Source: Corynebacterium stercoris | GTDB taxonomy: Bacteria > Actinomycetota > Actinomycetes > Mycobacteriales > Mycobacteriaceae | DNA length: 64,000 nucleotides | NCBI RefSeq assembly: GCF_024160105.1 | Contig: NZ_JAMFTQ010000005.1 | Span: 62,001 to 126,000 of the forward strand | Direction: 5' to 3' | In this document: in pieces, positions 1 through 7,971 of the stretch | Position numbering within the stretch: position 1 is the first letter of the stretch | Layout of the letters: each line of letters opens with the position of its first letter | Notes under the pieces: generated by a model | The model's database searches: none | What the model was told of the DNA's origin: nothing | What the model saw: the letters and a program-made list of their open reading frames with translations, nothing else | Program-made: the position numbers and the translations under genes

Positions 1-592
1 TCTGGTCTAGCACCTTGGTCATGTGGTAGACCGAGCCCGGGTTGGTGGGGTAGAGGATCTGCTGCTCCACAATGCCGTTTTCGCCGGCATCCACCTGCAC
101 GTCCAGGTAGCCCTCCGGGATCTGCATGCCAGCCGTGCCGTAGCCGTACACGCCCATGGTGCCCAGGTGCACGATGTGGATGTCCAGGCCAGACTCCACC
201 ACGGCGACCAGCAGGTTGTGGGTGGCGTTGACGTTGTTGTCCACCGTGTAGCGCTTAGTGCGGTGGTTCTTCATGGAGTACGGCGCGGCGCGCTGCTCGG
301 CGAAGTGGATAATCGTGTCCGGCTGGTACTCGGTGATGAAGGAGTAGAGGCTCTCGTAGTCCTGGGCGACATCGATGTTCTGGAAGCCGATCTCCTTGCC
401 GGAGACTTCCTTCCAGGCAGCGAGGCGGTCCTCGATGGAGGCGATCGGGGTCAGCGACTCAGCACCGAGCTCCTCATCGATCTTGCGGCGGGAGAGGTTG
501 TCCACGATGACCACGTCGTGGCCAATATCCGACAGGTGCAGCGATGCGGGCCAGCCACAGAATCCATCCCCACCCAGTACTGCAATTTTCAC
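1..592 (-). CDS. sqdB: UDP-sulfoquinovose synthase-like NAD-dependent epimerase, C-terminus outside window
   Basis: The reading frame runs from a GTG at 592 off the left edge, giving the first ~197 residues. The N-terminus has the Rossmann motif GGDGFCGW. It is followed by ESLTPIASI, EQRAAPYSM, LGTMG and YHMTK, the hallmark segments of the SQD1/SqdB branch of extended SDRs, which convert UDP-glucose and sulfite to UDP-sulfoquinovose. The Thr of LGTMG and the Tyr and Lys of YHMTK match the catalytic triad positions of that family. A GGAG lies about 13 nt before the GTG (GGAGCTTGGAGCG). The family call rests on motifs. Whether the enzyme makes a sulfonated sugar or acts on another nucleotide sugar cannot be told here. 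The partner glycosyltransferase would have to lie beyond the left edge. Confidence 0.8.
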   Translation of the reverse strand, partial: MKIAVLGGDGFCGWPASLHLSDIGHDVVIVDNLSRRKIDEELGAESLTPIASIEDRLAAWKEVSGKEIGFQNIDVAQDYESLYSFITEYQPDTIIHFAEQRAAPYSMKNHRTKRYTVDNNVNATHNLLVAVVESGLDIHIVHLGTMGVYGYGTAGMQIPEGYLDVQVDAGENGIVEQQILYPTNPGSVYHMTKVLDQ

Positions 593-674
593 GTGAACGC
601 TCCAAGCTCCAAACGACAACAAACTTCCCGAATACGTTACCTGCGCACGCGCACCTCCGCCGGACAAGCGACGT

Positions 675-863
675 TTAGAAGACCAACATCAATGCGCGCA
701 CGAGGGAATCCCACAGACCTGTCACCGAATAGGTCAGGTCGGTCACTGACTGCTGCCACGACGTAGGGAACCACTGCGTGGCCTGCTCGGTCCATGCGAG
801 CCAGCGCACGTCCTGGGCGCCGAGGTGGAAGTTGACGTTCAATGTCGAGCTCAAAGGTGTCAT
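675..863 (-). CDS. Small tryptophan-rich hypothetical protein (62 aa)
   Basis: This 62-codon frame (MTPLSSTLNV... to ...LVRALMLVF) fills the otherwise empty stretch between the sqdB-like gene and the SWIM gene. It has five Trp, no signal peptide and no charge runs. A TAGCAT hexamer ends exactly 7 nt before the ATG with no Shine-Dalgarno sequence, the same arrangement as at many genes in this window, which favours real expression. I recognise no family. Corynebacterial outer-membrane porins of the PorA/PorH type are also short and lack signal peptides, but there is no sequence match that I can claim. It could still be a chance frame. Confidence 0.45.
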   Translation of the reverse strand: MTPLSSTLNVNFHLGAQDVRWLAWTEQATQWFPTSWQQSVTDLTYSVTGLWDSLVRALMLVF

Positions 864-870
864 AGTGGCA

Positions 871-876
871 ATGCTA
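871..876 (-). promoter_or_regulatory. Putative leaderless -10 (TAGCAT) for the 62-aa ORF
   Basis: TAGCAT on the minus strand is followed by 7 nt (TGCCACT) and then ATG at 863. There is no purine-rich ribosome site between them. Confidence 0.4.
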
Positions 877-887
877 GGCGCACGTGC

Positions 888-2483
888 TCACAGTTCGTGC
901 GCCGCCAACGCCTCGGCCATGAACGGCCACTCGCCGAAATCCGCCTTGAACACCGCAAGCTGCCCCTCCCACTGGGCGAGGCCCTCCGCAGCGAGCAGCG
1001 GATCTTTCACATCGAGCAGCAGGCGGGTACGCAGCTGCCGCACTCTGAGCGCGACGTGGGCGGCACTCTCGCGGGTGCGCGGGAGGGGGAGCTCCGGCAT
1101 GCCGGTCAACCACACCCGAAAGTAGGCATAGAGGCGGCGCACTGCGGTGACCGGGTCGCGCGGAAGCTCCACATCGACCGCCCATCTGCCCACTGCCAGC
1201 GAGTTCACGCTGTGATTTTCCACAATGAACAAGCCCTCGTCGTACAGCCCGAATTCCGTAGCGGCGGACAGCTCCCAATTGGGGTCGTTCAGCCCAAGCT
1301 CCGCCAGCGTCGTCATCACCTCGTGGTACGTCTGCCCGGGTGCCTCCAGGTACTCAAAGAACGTGCTTGTCGACGGTTGAAACCGCAACTCACGCCGCAG
1401 GAATCCGCGAACGGTATCCGCATCCACGTACTGCGCCGCCTGAAAACGAATCAGCGGGGCAGAAAGCTGCACGGGGTCGGCCGGATCGATCGCGCGCCTG
1501 AGCAACTCCTCGCACTCGGCATCGAAGTCGTTGCGTTCGAAGTACCAGAACAGCTTGTCGCGGTCGTTAAGAACCGCAGATAGCTGCTCGGCCTCGTACA
1601 CGTCGTGGCGCGCCAGCGCTACATCGACTGCGACGTTCGCGTACCCCTTGGCGAATGTGCCGGTGGTGCCGCGCGCTGCTGCTGCGGCGAGGACGGCATC
1701 AAAGCCGCCGTCGTCAAGCAATGGCTCGTAATCCTCCAGATCGGGGTCGGGCAGGGTGGGCGTGAAATACTGCTTGACCAGGAAATCTGCGAGGTCGTCG
1801 ACGGGCCGCTCCACCTCGCGCACAAGCTCGCGGTGCTGCTCGAGGAGCCGGGCGATGAGGCTGGTGAAGCGGTCATCGCGAAGAGCGGTCCCGTCTTCGA
1901 GCGCGAGGAAACCGATCGCCTGCTCAACCACGGTGAGCATGCTCGCGAGGTTTCCGTCACCCAGCTCGTGGCGCAGCATGCCGGCGGCGCGTTCCCAATC
2001 GGCCACCCGGTGCGTGCGGCGGGCCTCGTTCACGGCCACGATGGTGCGCCGGACGCCGCCCGGGTGATCCCGGTCAAACCACTCCGGCACCGCCAGCGTG
2101 GTGAGGAGCGGCTCTGCCTGCGGAAATTGGGAACGGAACGCATCGAGGAGCGTGACCAGCTCGGCCGCCGACATTCGGCCAAGCGCGGAGGTGAGCAGTG
2201 GATCGCGCCGTGGTGCGAGTTCGGGCAGATGCTTGACGACGGCGACCGCGTGTTTGCACCAGTCCCGTTTCACCGGGCAGGTGCAGCTCACGAACACGTT
2301 GACCGGGTCCGCCTTGAACGTGACCAGGTAAGGCTGCGTGCCGACGACCTGGGCGTGCAGCAGAGAGTCTTTCGCCTTCAAGAGGGTGATCGACTCGATA
2401 GGAATGGGTGTTACCAAGTCGCGAAAGTGCCGCTCCGCGTATTCCTGCAGCCTGCCGATGATCCACTGCTCGTCGTGTGCCAT
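888..2483 (-). CDS. SWIM zinc-finger domain protein
   Basis: This is a 531-residue protein with a SWIM zinc finger near residue 67 (CTCPVKRDWCKH, pattern CxCx6CxH). The remainder is a long helical region with repeated acidic and Leu/Arg-rich segments. SWIM domains bind DNA or proteins; the family has no fixed reaction. I chose the ATG at 2483 (MAHDEQW) because TAACGT ends 7 nt upstream, as at other leaderless genes here. An in-frame ATG at 2513 would add ten residues (MSEHPDNVRS) but has neither a ribosome site nor a -10 at the right distance. The gene is divergent from hipBA. The C-terminal half has no motif that I recognise. Confidence 0.8.
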   Translation of the reverse strand: MAHDEQWIIGRLQEYAERHFRDLVTPIPIESITLLKAKDSLLHAQVVGTQPYLVTFKADPVNVFVSCTCPVKRDWCKHAVAVVKHLPELAPRRDPLLTSALGRMSAAELVTLLDAFRSQFPQAEPLLTTLAVPEWFDRDHPGGVRRTIVAVNEARRTHRVADWERAAGMLRHELGDGNLASMLTVVEQAIGFLALEDGTALRDDRFTSLIARLLEQHRELVREVERPVDDLADFLVKQYFTPTLPDPDLEDYEPLLDDGGFDAVLAAAAARGTTGTFAKGYANVAVDVALARHDVYEAEQLSAVLNDRDKLFWYFERNDFDAECEELLRRAIDPADPVQLSAPLIRFQAAQYVDADTVRGFLRRELRFQPSTSTFFEYLEAPGQTYHEVMTTLAELGLNDPNWELSAATEFGLYDEGLFIVENHSVNSLAVGRWAVDVELPRDPVTAVRRLYAYFRVWLTGMPELPLPRTRESAAHVALRVRQLRTRLLLDVKDPLLAAEGLAQWEGQLAVFKADFGEWPFMAEALAAHEL

Positions 2484-2490
2484 GCTTCGC

Positions 2491-2496
2491 ACGTTA
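2491..2496 (-). promoter_or_regulatory. Putative leaderless -10 (TAACGT) for the SWIM gene
   Basis: TAACGT is followed by GCGAAGC (7 nt) and the ATG at 2483. This decides the start chosen for the SWIM protein. Confidence 0.45.
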
Positions 2497-2543
2497 TCGG
2501 GGTGCTCCGACATGGCTTGTGAGTTTGTCGAACGCGTAGGCTA

Positions 2544-2557
2544 GGAACGTACGCTCC
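2544..2557. promoter_or_regulatory. 14-bp imperfect palindrome, candidate hipB operator
   Basis: GGAACGTACGCTCC is a 14-bp palindrome with one mismatched pair, centred between 2550 and 2551. It lies in the divergent gap between the SWIM gene and hipB. HipB-type antitoxins bind short palindromes upstream of their own operon, so this is a reasonable operator candidate, by position only. Confidence 0.35.
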
Positions 2558-2639
2558 GAAATGGTATTCCCTGCGCCATCTGAGTGTGCTAGTTTGGCTA
2601 AAAACGGAACGATCGATCTGAAATGAACTGGAATCCCGC

Positions 2640-2861
2640 ATGACTCCCGCACAACTGGGTGAAATTATACGAGCCGAACGGCGAGCTAGGGGGCTCACGC
2701 AACTGGATCTCGCCGAACTTGCTGAAGTGTCCGACCGATTTGTTCGCGAATTGGAAAAGGGAAAAGCCACAGCAGAGCTCGGAAAAACCATGGCAGTGTT
2801 CGCGGTCTTGGGATTTGATCTGGTGCCGGTAGTACACCAAGGTGAGCGCGCATGGCAGTAG
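2640..2861 (+). CDS. hipB: HipB-like antitoxin, Xre-family HTH
   Basis: This 73-residue protein is almost entirely one Xre/Cro helix-turn-helix. Residues 4-60 contain the typical pattern RAERRARGLTQLDLAELAEV followed by SDRFVRELEKGKA. It matches the short HipB/Y4mF antitoxins that neutralise HipA kinases and repress their own operon. The TAG stop overlaps the start of the downstream hipA gene by 10 bp, so the two are translationally coupled. A GGAA lies close before the ATG. Codon use looks more AT-rich than in the flanking genes, which fits a mobile toxin-antitoxin module; this is an impression, not a calculation. Confidence 0.85.
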   Translation: MTPAQLGEIIRAERRARGLTQLDLAELAEVSDRFVRELEKGKATAELGKTMAVFAVLGFDLVPVVHQGERAWQ

Positions 2862-4003
2862 CAGATGTCTACGTGGCGAATGAGTGCGTCGGCTACCTCA
2901 AACACCTCGACGGAGGTCGAACAGAATTCGCGTACTTTGCCGGTGCCGCCATGCAGGTGGCGACCTCGCTTCCGATCAGCACTGAGCCAGTGATTTCTCA
3001 TGGAGGAGCCCTGCCACCCTTTTTCTCGAACTTGCTGCCTGAAGGTCGCAGGCTTTCAACGCTGAAGCGCAGTGTGAAAGCTTCGCTGGATGATGAACTA
3101 TCCCTGTTGCTCCCAGTTGGTTCGGACACTATCGGGGATGTGAGCGTGGTTCCCGTCGGTGAATCACCTAGCCCACCTCGAGCGAGCATTGACTTGACGG
3201 ATGATCTCGACTTTTCTTCCGTCCTCTCCGAGGCGGGGGTCGTAGATCCGATTGCTCTGCCGGGTGTGCAAGACAAAGCTTCTGCGCGCACAATTGCGGC
3301 ACCGGTACGCGGCGAGGAACGGAGTTACATCCTCAAAATCTCTCCGCCGGAATATCCGGCACTTGTGGAGAATGAAGCCGCCTGCCTCGACATTGTTCGC
3401 GCCGCTGGGAAAGGGTATCCAGTTGTTGAGTCAAAGCTGGTACGGGACCGGCACGGACGATCTGGGCTCTTAGTTTCCAGATTTGATCGTGTTCGGGGAA
3501 CAAAGTTGCACGTCGAAGATGCTGCCCAGGTCATGGGGTTATATCCAAGCGAAAAATATGATCCCGCGATGGAAGACCTTGCTAATGCGCTCAGCCGGGT
3601 GAGTTCTTCCCCGCTGCTCACTGCTAGGTCCATCGCACTGCAGGTTGCCATAGCCTGGCTCACGGGCAATGGGGATCTGCACGCAAAGAACATTTCGCTC
3701 ATGTGGGACAGAGGCGTGATTAAAGTTGCCCCTATTTACGACGTGCCTTCCACGATTCCATATGGCGACACCACGCTGGCACTCGCGGTGCAGGGAAAGA
3801 AGGACAACCTCAGCGCAAAAATCTTCCGTGCCTTCGCAGCAGACATAGGGTTGCCGCCCAAGGCCACCGAGTCGGTGATGCGCACTGCACTCTCCGCGAC
3901 GGACGGTGCGGCAGACAAAATCATCGCAACTACGGATTTCGATCCGAGGAGAGCCAGGGACCTTAGGCGCGTGCTGGACTATCGACGCCGCCTGTGGCTC
4001 TAA
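2852..4003 (+). CDS. hipA: HipA-like serine/threonine kinase toxin
   Basis: This is a 383-residue HipA-family protein, shorter than E. coli HipA (about 440). Visible kinase features are PGVQDKAS (ATP-site Lys), LLVSRFDR, the catalytic loop GNGDLHAKN near residue 272, and the metal-binding Asp in PIYDVPST near 295. The N-terminal HipA-type subdomain (VGYLKHLDGG..., then LPPFFSNLLPEGR) is present. HipA kinases phosphorylate aminoacyl-tRNA synthetases (GltX for E. coli HipA) and induce dormancy; the target here is unknown. The gene overlaps hipB by 10 bp. Its TAA stop overlaps the stop of the convergent gene at 4000-4704 by 4 bp. Confidence 0.88.
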   Translation: MAVADVYVANECVGYLKHLDGGRTEFAYFAGAAMQVATSLPISTEPVISHGGALPPFFSNLLPEGRRLSTLKRSVKASLDDELSLLLPVGSDTIGDVSVVPVGESPSPPRASIDLTDDLDFSSVLSEAGVVDPIALPGVQDKASARTIAAPVRGEERSYILKISPPEYPALVENEAACLDIVRAAGKGYPVVESKLVRDRHGRSGLLVSRFDRVRGTKLHVEDAAQVMGLYPSEKYDPAMEDLANALSRVSSSPLLTARSIALQVAIAWLTGNGDLHAKNISLMWDRGVIKVAPIYDVPSTIPYGDTTLALAVQGKKDNLSAKIFRAFAADIGLPPKATESVMRTALSATDGAADKIIATTDFDPRRARDLRRVLDYRRRLWL

Positions 4004-4704
4004 GACGCCTGCTGGGCGGTGTACCGCTCCACCACGTCAATTGCCTGAACTAGCGCGTGGTCGATGCTCACAGCATCGATGGAGGGCAGCCGTTCGGAAC
4101 GGAACTGTGGCCCCATGTTCTTGAACGGCGAGATCCGCTCGCCGGTGGATTGCGCGTGGGCGATCCGCTTGAAAATGTCGTCTAGGTGGCGGCCGACAAT
4201 CTTTTGCTGCCTGCGGTTGTAAGTGCGCGGTGCGTGCGGGTTCTCGGGGCCGTAGACGTGGCCGACCAGGCGTCCGATGCGCGGGTCGAACACAAACACA
4301 GCGACTGGGAACGTCTCCGTAGTTTTCAGGTTTGGCCGGAACTCAATGGTGAAGGCGGTGTAGAGGAGCGTGTCCCCATCGTCGTTCGCGATCGCGTATG
4401 TGGCGGTTGTCATGCTCTCAGCGTCGAAAGGCATACCGCGCTTCAAGGAGAAGGCGGGATCGGTTGGCTCGCGGAACTCGATTGTGTGCTCGTCCGGTGC
4501 GTGCAGAATCGCGGCAAGCTGCTCGACCACGCGCTCTGCGTCCTCGCCATCCATCCACGACGGCGCGGACGGCGTTCCGGGCTGGGACAGTGCCAGCTCG
4601 ACTTCCTGGGTTTCCAGGTCGTGAATGATCACTGCTACCCGCTCCCCATCGTCGGACGTTGAGTAAACGCTGCGGTAGAAGAGCTCATAAGGAACAAAAG
4701 TCAT
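4000..4704 (-). CDS. Conserved hypothetical protein (234 aa)
   Basis: This is a soluble, acidic protein of 234 residues beginning MTFVPYELFYRSVYS. The ATG at 4704 is preceded by GGGGGAAATCACC, a good ribosome site. The longer frame to 4776 has no such site and a low-complexity Arg/Gly start, so I reject it. No signal peptide or membrane segment is visible. Two recognisable stretches are TATYAIANDDGDTLLYTAF and a basic segment TYNRRQQKIVGRHLDDIF. I do not recognise the family. It is divergent from the exonuclease fusion gene and convergent with hipA, so it could belong functionally to either accessory module or to neither. Confidence 0.7.
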   Translation of the reverse strand: MTFVPYELFYRSVYSTSDDGERVAVIIHDLETQEVELALSQPGTPSAPSWMDGEDAERVVEQLAAILHAPDEHTIEFREPTDPAFSLKRGMPFDAESMTTATYAIANDDGDTLLYTAFTIEFRPNLKTTETFPVAVFVFDPRIGRLVGHVYGPENPHAPRTYNRRQQKIVGRHLDDIFKRIAHAQSTGERISPFKNMGPQFRSERLPSIDAVSIDHALVQAIDVVERYTAQQAS

Positions 4705-4799
4705 GGTGATTTCCCCCAAAATGTCTCGCGGTTTCGCGCGCCCCCTGCGCGCGCCGCTCGGTGGAAACCGTAGCATCGGTCAGTGTTGCGTGCAGGGGA

Positions 4800-4805
4800 T
4801 ACAGT
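4800..4805 (+). promoter_or_regulatory. Putative leaderless -10 (TACAGT) for the exonuclease fusion gene
   Basis: TACAGT, then GAACTGC (7 nt), then ATG at 4813. There is no Shine-Dalgarno sequence. This favours 4813 over the upstream in-frame TTG at 4783. Confidence 0.5.
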
Positions 4806-4812
4806 GAACTGC

Positions 4813-7800
4813 ATGACTGATGCACCCGGGTTCGCCGTACTTGACTTGGAAACGACCGGGTTTGGGGGTACGGATCGCGTCATCGAGATCGGTGTCGTGC
4901 ACCTCGCGCCAGACTTGTCGGTAGAGCGCACGTGGGAGACTCTGGTGCAGCCGAACCGAGACATTTCCAACACGTTTGTGCACGGCATTTCTGCCACCGA
5001 CGTGGTGGGTGCGCCGCTGTTTGCGGATATTGCCAATGACCTTGCGGCGCTGCTGCAAGGCAGGATTCCCGTCGCCCACAACGCGCAGTTTGAGCGTCGG
5101 TTCCTCACCATCGAGTTCCGTCGCCTGGGTGTGTCTACCGAGTTCACGCAGAGCCCGTGGCTGGACACCATGGAGCTGTCTCAGCGGCTGCTTGGGGTGG
5201 GGAAGTTGGAGGACGCGCTCCATCAAGTCGGGTTGAGAAACCGTGCCGCGCACTCCGCCCTCGCGGACGCCGAGGCGACCGCAGCACTCTTGGCTCACCT
5301 CGCCGCGCAGCACACCATCACCATCTCGGGTATCCCGCCGGTGGAGATCCCAGACGTCGGGGCGCCGAGCGGTACTGCTGTGGTTCTTCGCGGGGAGCGC
5401 AATTCGCAGCGGATCAGCCACCTGGTTCGTGCTACTCCGGCCGCCGCCGAGGCTGATTCCCCTGACCTCAACCACTACCGCGAACTTTTGCGCGAGGCGC
5501 TCACCCAACGCACGCTGGACAACCCCGAGCTCGCTGCTTCCGCAGCACGCTTGCCGACGGCGGACATCAACGACCTCCACGAAGAGTTCCTCCGCCAACT
5601 CGCCATCGAGGCCTGGATGGACGGCATCATCACCGCAGACGAGCGGGCGGAGATCGTCGCGATTGCTGCACACCTCGGCATCGATCCAACGCTCGTCGAG
5701 ACGCTCCTCGCCGCCCCCGCCTCAACCCGAGACCTCAAACTCGAAGCCGGCGACGCGGTGGCGTTCACAGGTTCGCTTGATCTCCCCCGCGCGACGTGGG
5801 AGGAGCGGGTCCGAGGGTACGGCTTCACGGTCAGCCAGGTGACGAAAACAACCCGTCTCCTCGTGGCTGCCAACGTGGACTCGATGAGCGGGAAGGCAAA
5901 ACGCGCCCGGAAATACAGCATACCCATCATCACCGAGGCGGAGTTCGCCCAGCTGCTGTGGCGCTTCCACGTTCCGGGGATGGAGATTGTGGCCTCTCAG
6001 GACGACCACGATCCGCAGCAGTGGTCTCGGTTTGCGTGGCTTGCTGAGGAGCCTGAAACGGCCACGTTTACCAGTCCCGCCGTGGCAGCCGTCTGGATCA
6101 ACCGTTACCCCTCCCGGCCGCTGCACCACATCAGTTCAGTGCTGCCGGTGGACACGGTCATTGATCTCTCCAACTCCAGCGCCGAGCGCGCAGCTCGCGC
6201 CTGGCTCGATCGTTTCCCCCGCATGTTGGAAGCAACGGTGGAAGATCTCCGCGACTTACCCGGCGTTGGTTCGAAGCGCCTCGCGTCACTTGTAGAGGCG
6301 GTTGTTCTCGCTGCACTTGATGCGCAGGAGGTGCTGAGCACCGACGTGTACATGGAGGACACCACGCCTGCGCCCGAGTGGGCGCCGCAGGATGCCGACG
6401 CCGACCTGCTCGTCCTTGCTGGGTGGCATGAGCTGCAGACAGGAGCTCCTATCGATCCGCGCCTCAGTGCCGCGTTGCCGCAACTGTCCGCGGCAGTGGC
6501 GCAGCGCGACGCCATCGAGGAGCTGTTCAAACGCTGCGTGGACGACCTCGAGCGTGCGTGCGCGAACGATGAGCGCTTCCGCATTATTGCTCGACGACGT
6601 TTCTTTGAAGACGCCACCCTCGAAGAAATCGGCCAGGAGTTCGGGGTTACGCGTGAGCGAATCCGCCAACTCGTGCAGCAACTCACCGCATCCTATCGAC
6701 GCGATAGCGAGCTGACGCAAGCCGTGGCCCAGGTGATCGCAACCAGGATTGGGCCGATGCAACTGCGCTCCCGAATCGAAGCAGAGCTGCCCCAACTCTC
6801 GGCCGACGCTGGGTTCGGCGGCTCCTACGGCGATTATTTCCGCCTGGCGAGCGGGCAGTGGGAGGAAAACGGTCAGTGGCTCGGCTCGATTGGTTTTGTC
6901 ACGCGCGCTGAAGAGACACTCCAGCAGCTGGACAACGGCTACGGCGTGGTGAGCATCCCGGAACTCGCGGATGCCCTCGGGATCCCGCCAGAGGACGCAA
7001 CACACTGGCTGGCAGAACAACCGAACGTGGCCGCGCTCCCGGGCACTGATGTGGTGGTGCGGGCACGCAGCCACCAAGACCGCGCCGTCGGCGTGCTCGC
7101 CTTGGCCGGTACGCCGCTCACGATCGAGGAGATTGCGCAGCGGATCGGGAGCGACGCGCCCGTGCGCTCGATCAGCAACGCGCTGAGCGCGGATGCCAGG
7201 GTAGTGAAGGTCAGCACCGCGACGTGGGCACTCAAAGACTGGGGGCTGGCGGAGTTTTCCACCATCTTCGATTGGATCGGCGAGCGCATCGATGCAGGTG
7301 GCGGCTCTGTGACGCTGCAGCAACTTCTCGCGGAGGCCCCGGCGCTGCGGATCAGCCCATCCTCCGTCATGGCTTACGCAAATAGCGCCGGCTACCGCGT
7401 GGAAGACGGCACGGTCACCCGCGATGCCGCGACAGCTGAGGTCATTGAGGATGACCCTCAGGACTCCCGCGATATGTACTTGCGTGATGGGCAGTGGCAT
7501 CTTTTACTCACTGTCACCTCTGACCATCTCCGCGGTTCTGGGTTCGCCGTTCCCCGCGGCGTTGCGGGGATCTATCACGTGCCGGTTGATGCCGCGGTGG
7601 AGATTCCCAGCCGCCTTGGGCCGCAGTCGGTGCGAGTGAATAAGTTGAAGCAGCCCACCACCGGCACGATCCGCCGCTTCCTCCTCGAGCTTGGAGCGCA
7701 GGAAGGGGATCGGGTGTGGCTGCGCTACGACGCTGAGTTCGATGTCATCCCGGCACCGCGCGAGCGGCGATCAGAGACCGGGCTTGGGGTCATCTTGGAT

Positions 7801-7962
7801 CGGATGGGGCTGGATATTGCGCTCGCTGCTGAGCCAGACGCGGCGCTTGCCGCCATCAACACTGCGCTGGGCCTGGCAGCGGATGCCCCGCGGCGCCGCA
7901 CTGTCGCCGTCTTCGGGCACCGGCGCCAAGACGAGCTCGCCGACATCATCCGTTCGCTCTAA
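4813..7962 (+). CDS. Multidomain DEDDh exonuclease-BRCT-sigma70 r4-HARE-HTH fusion protein
   Basis: This is a 1049-residue cytoplasmic protein. Residues ~5-165 form a DnaQ/epsilon-like DEDDh 3'-5' exonuclease (AVLDLETTGFGG, HNAQFERRFL, HSALADAEATAAL). Residues ~245-295 resemble a TerB-like helical module (AIEAWMDGIITADERAEIV). Residues ~310-385 are a BRCT domain (GDAVAFTGSLDLPRATWEE). Near 480 is a helix-hairpin-helix (LRDLPGVGSKRLASLV). Residues ~570-640 look like sigma-70 region 4 (LEEIGQEFGVTRERIRQLV). Residues ~755-812 look like HARE-HTH (GTPLTIEEIAQRIG ... TWALKDWG). The C-terminal ~200 residues are unassigned. Exonuclease-BRCT proteins are usual; the added transcription-factor-like DNA-binding half is not. 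The ABC exporter gene follows after 9 bp, so the two may be cotranscribed. Confidence 0.88.
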   Translation: MTDAPGFAVLDLETTGFGGTDRVIEIGVVHLAPDLSVERTWETLVQPNRDISNTFVHGISATDVVGAPLFADIANDLAALLQGRIPVAHNAQFERRFLTIEFRRLGVSTEFTQSPWLDTMELSQRLLGVGKLEDALHQVGLRNRAAHSALADAEATAALLAHLAAQHTITISGIPPVEIPDVGAPSGTAVVLRGERNSQRISHLVRATPAAAEADSPDLNHYRELLREALTQRTLDNPELAASAARLPTADINDLHEEFLRQLAIEAWMDGIITADERAEIVAIAAHLGIDPTLVETLLAAPASTRDLKLEAGDAVAFTGSLDLPRATWEERVRGYGFTVSQVTKTTRLLVAANVDSMSGKAKRARKYSIPIITEAEFAQLLWRFHVPGMEIVASQDDHDPQQWSRFAWLAEEPETATFTSPAVAAVWINRYPSRPLHHISSVLPVDTVIDLSNSSAERAARAWLDRFPRMLEATVEDLRDLPGVGSKRLASLVEAVVLAALDAQEVLSTDVYMEDTTPAPEWAPQDADADLLVLAGWHELQTGAPIDPRLSAALPQLSAAVAQRDAIEELFKRCVDDLERACANDERFRIIARRRFFEDATLEEIGQEFGVTRERIRQLVQQLTASYRRDSELTQAVAQVIATRIGPMQLRSRIEAELPQLSADAGFGGSYGDYFRLASGQWEENGQWLGSIGFVTRAEETLQQLDNGYGVVSIPELADALGIPPEDATHWLAEQPNVAALPGTDVVVRARSHQDRAVGVLALAGTPLTIEEIAQRIGSDAPVRSISNALSADARVVKVSTATWALKDWGLAEFSTIFDWIGERIDAGGGSVTLQQLLAEAPALRISPSSVMAYANSAGYRVEDGTVTRDAATAEVIEDDPQDSRDMYLRDGQWHLLLTVTSDHLRGSGFAVPRGVAGIYHVPVDAAVEIPSRLGPQSVRVNKLKQPTTGTIRRFLLELGAQEGDRVWLRYDAEFDVIPAPRERRSETGLGVILDRMGLDIALAAEPDAALAAINTALGLAADAPRRRTVAVFGHRRQDELADIIRSL

Positions 7963-7971
7963 GGATGAAAC

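Noticed and set aside
2484-2513. Longer start of the SWIM protein at ATG 2513
   Set aside because: No ribosome site or correctly spaced -10; the TAACGT before 2483 fits better. Not fully excluded.
4780-5673. Minus-strand frame of 297 codons opposite the exonuclease domain
   Set aside because: It overlaps conserved exonuclease motifs and has no family features.
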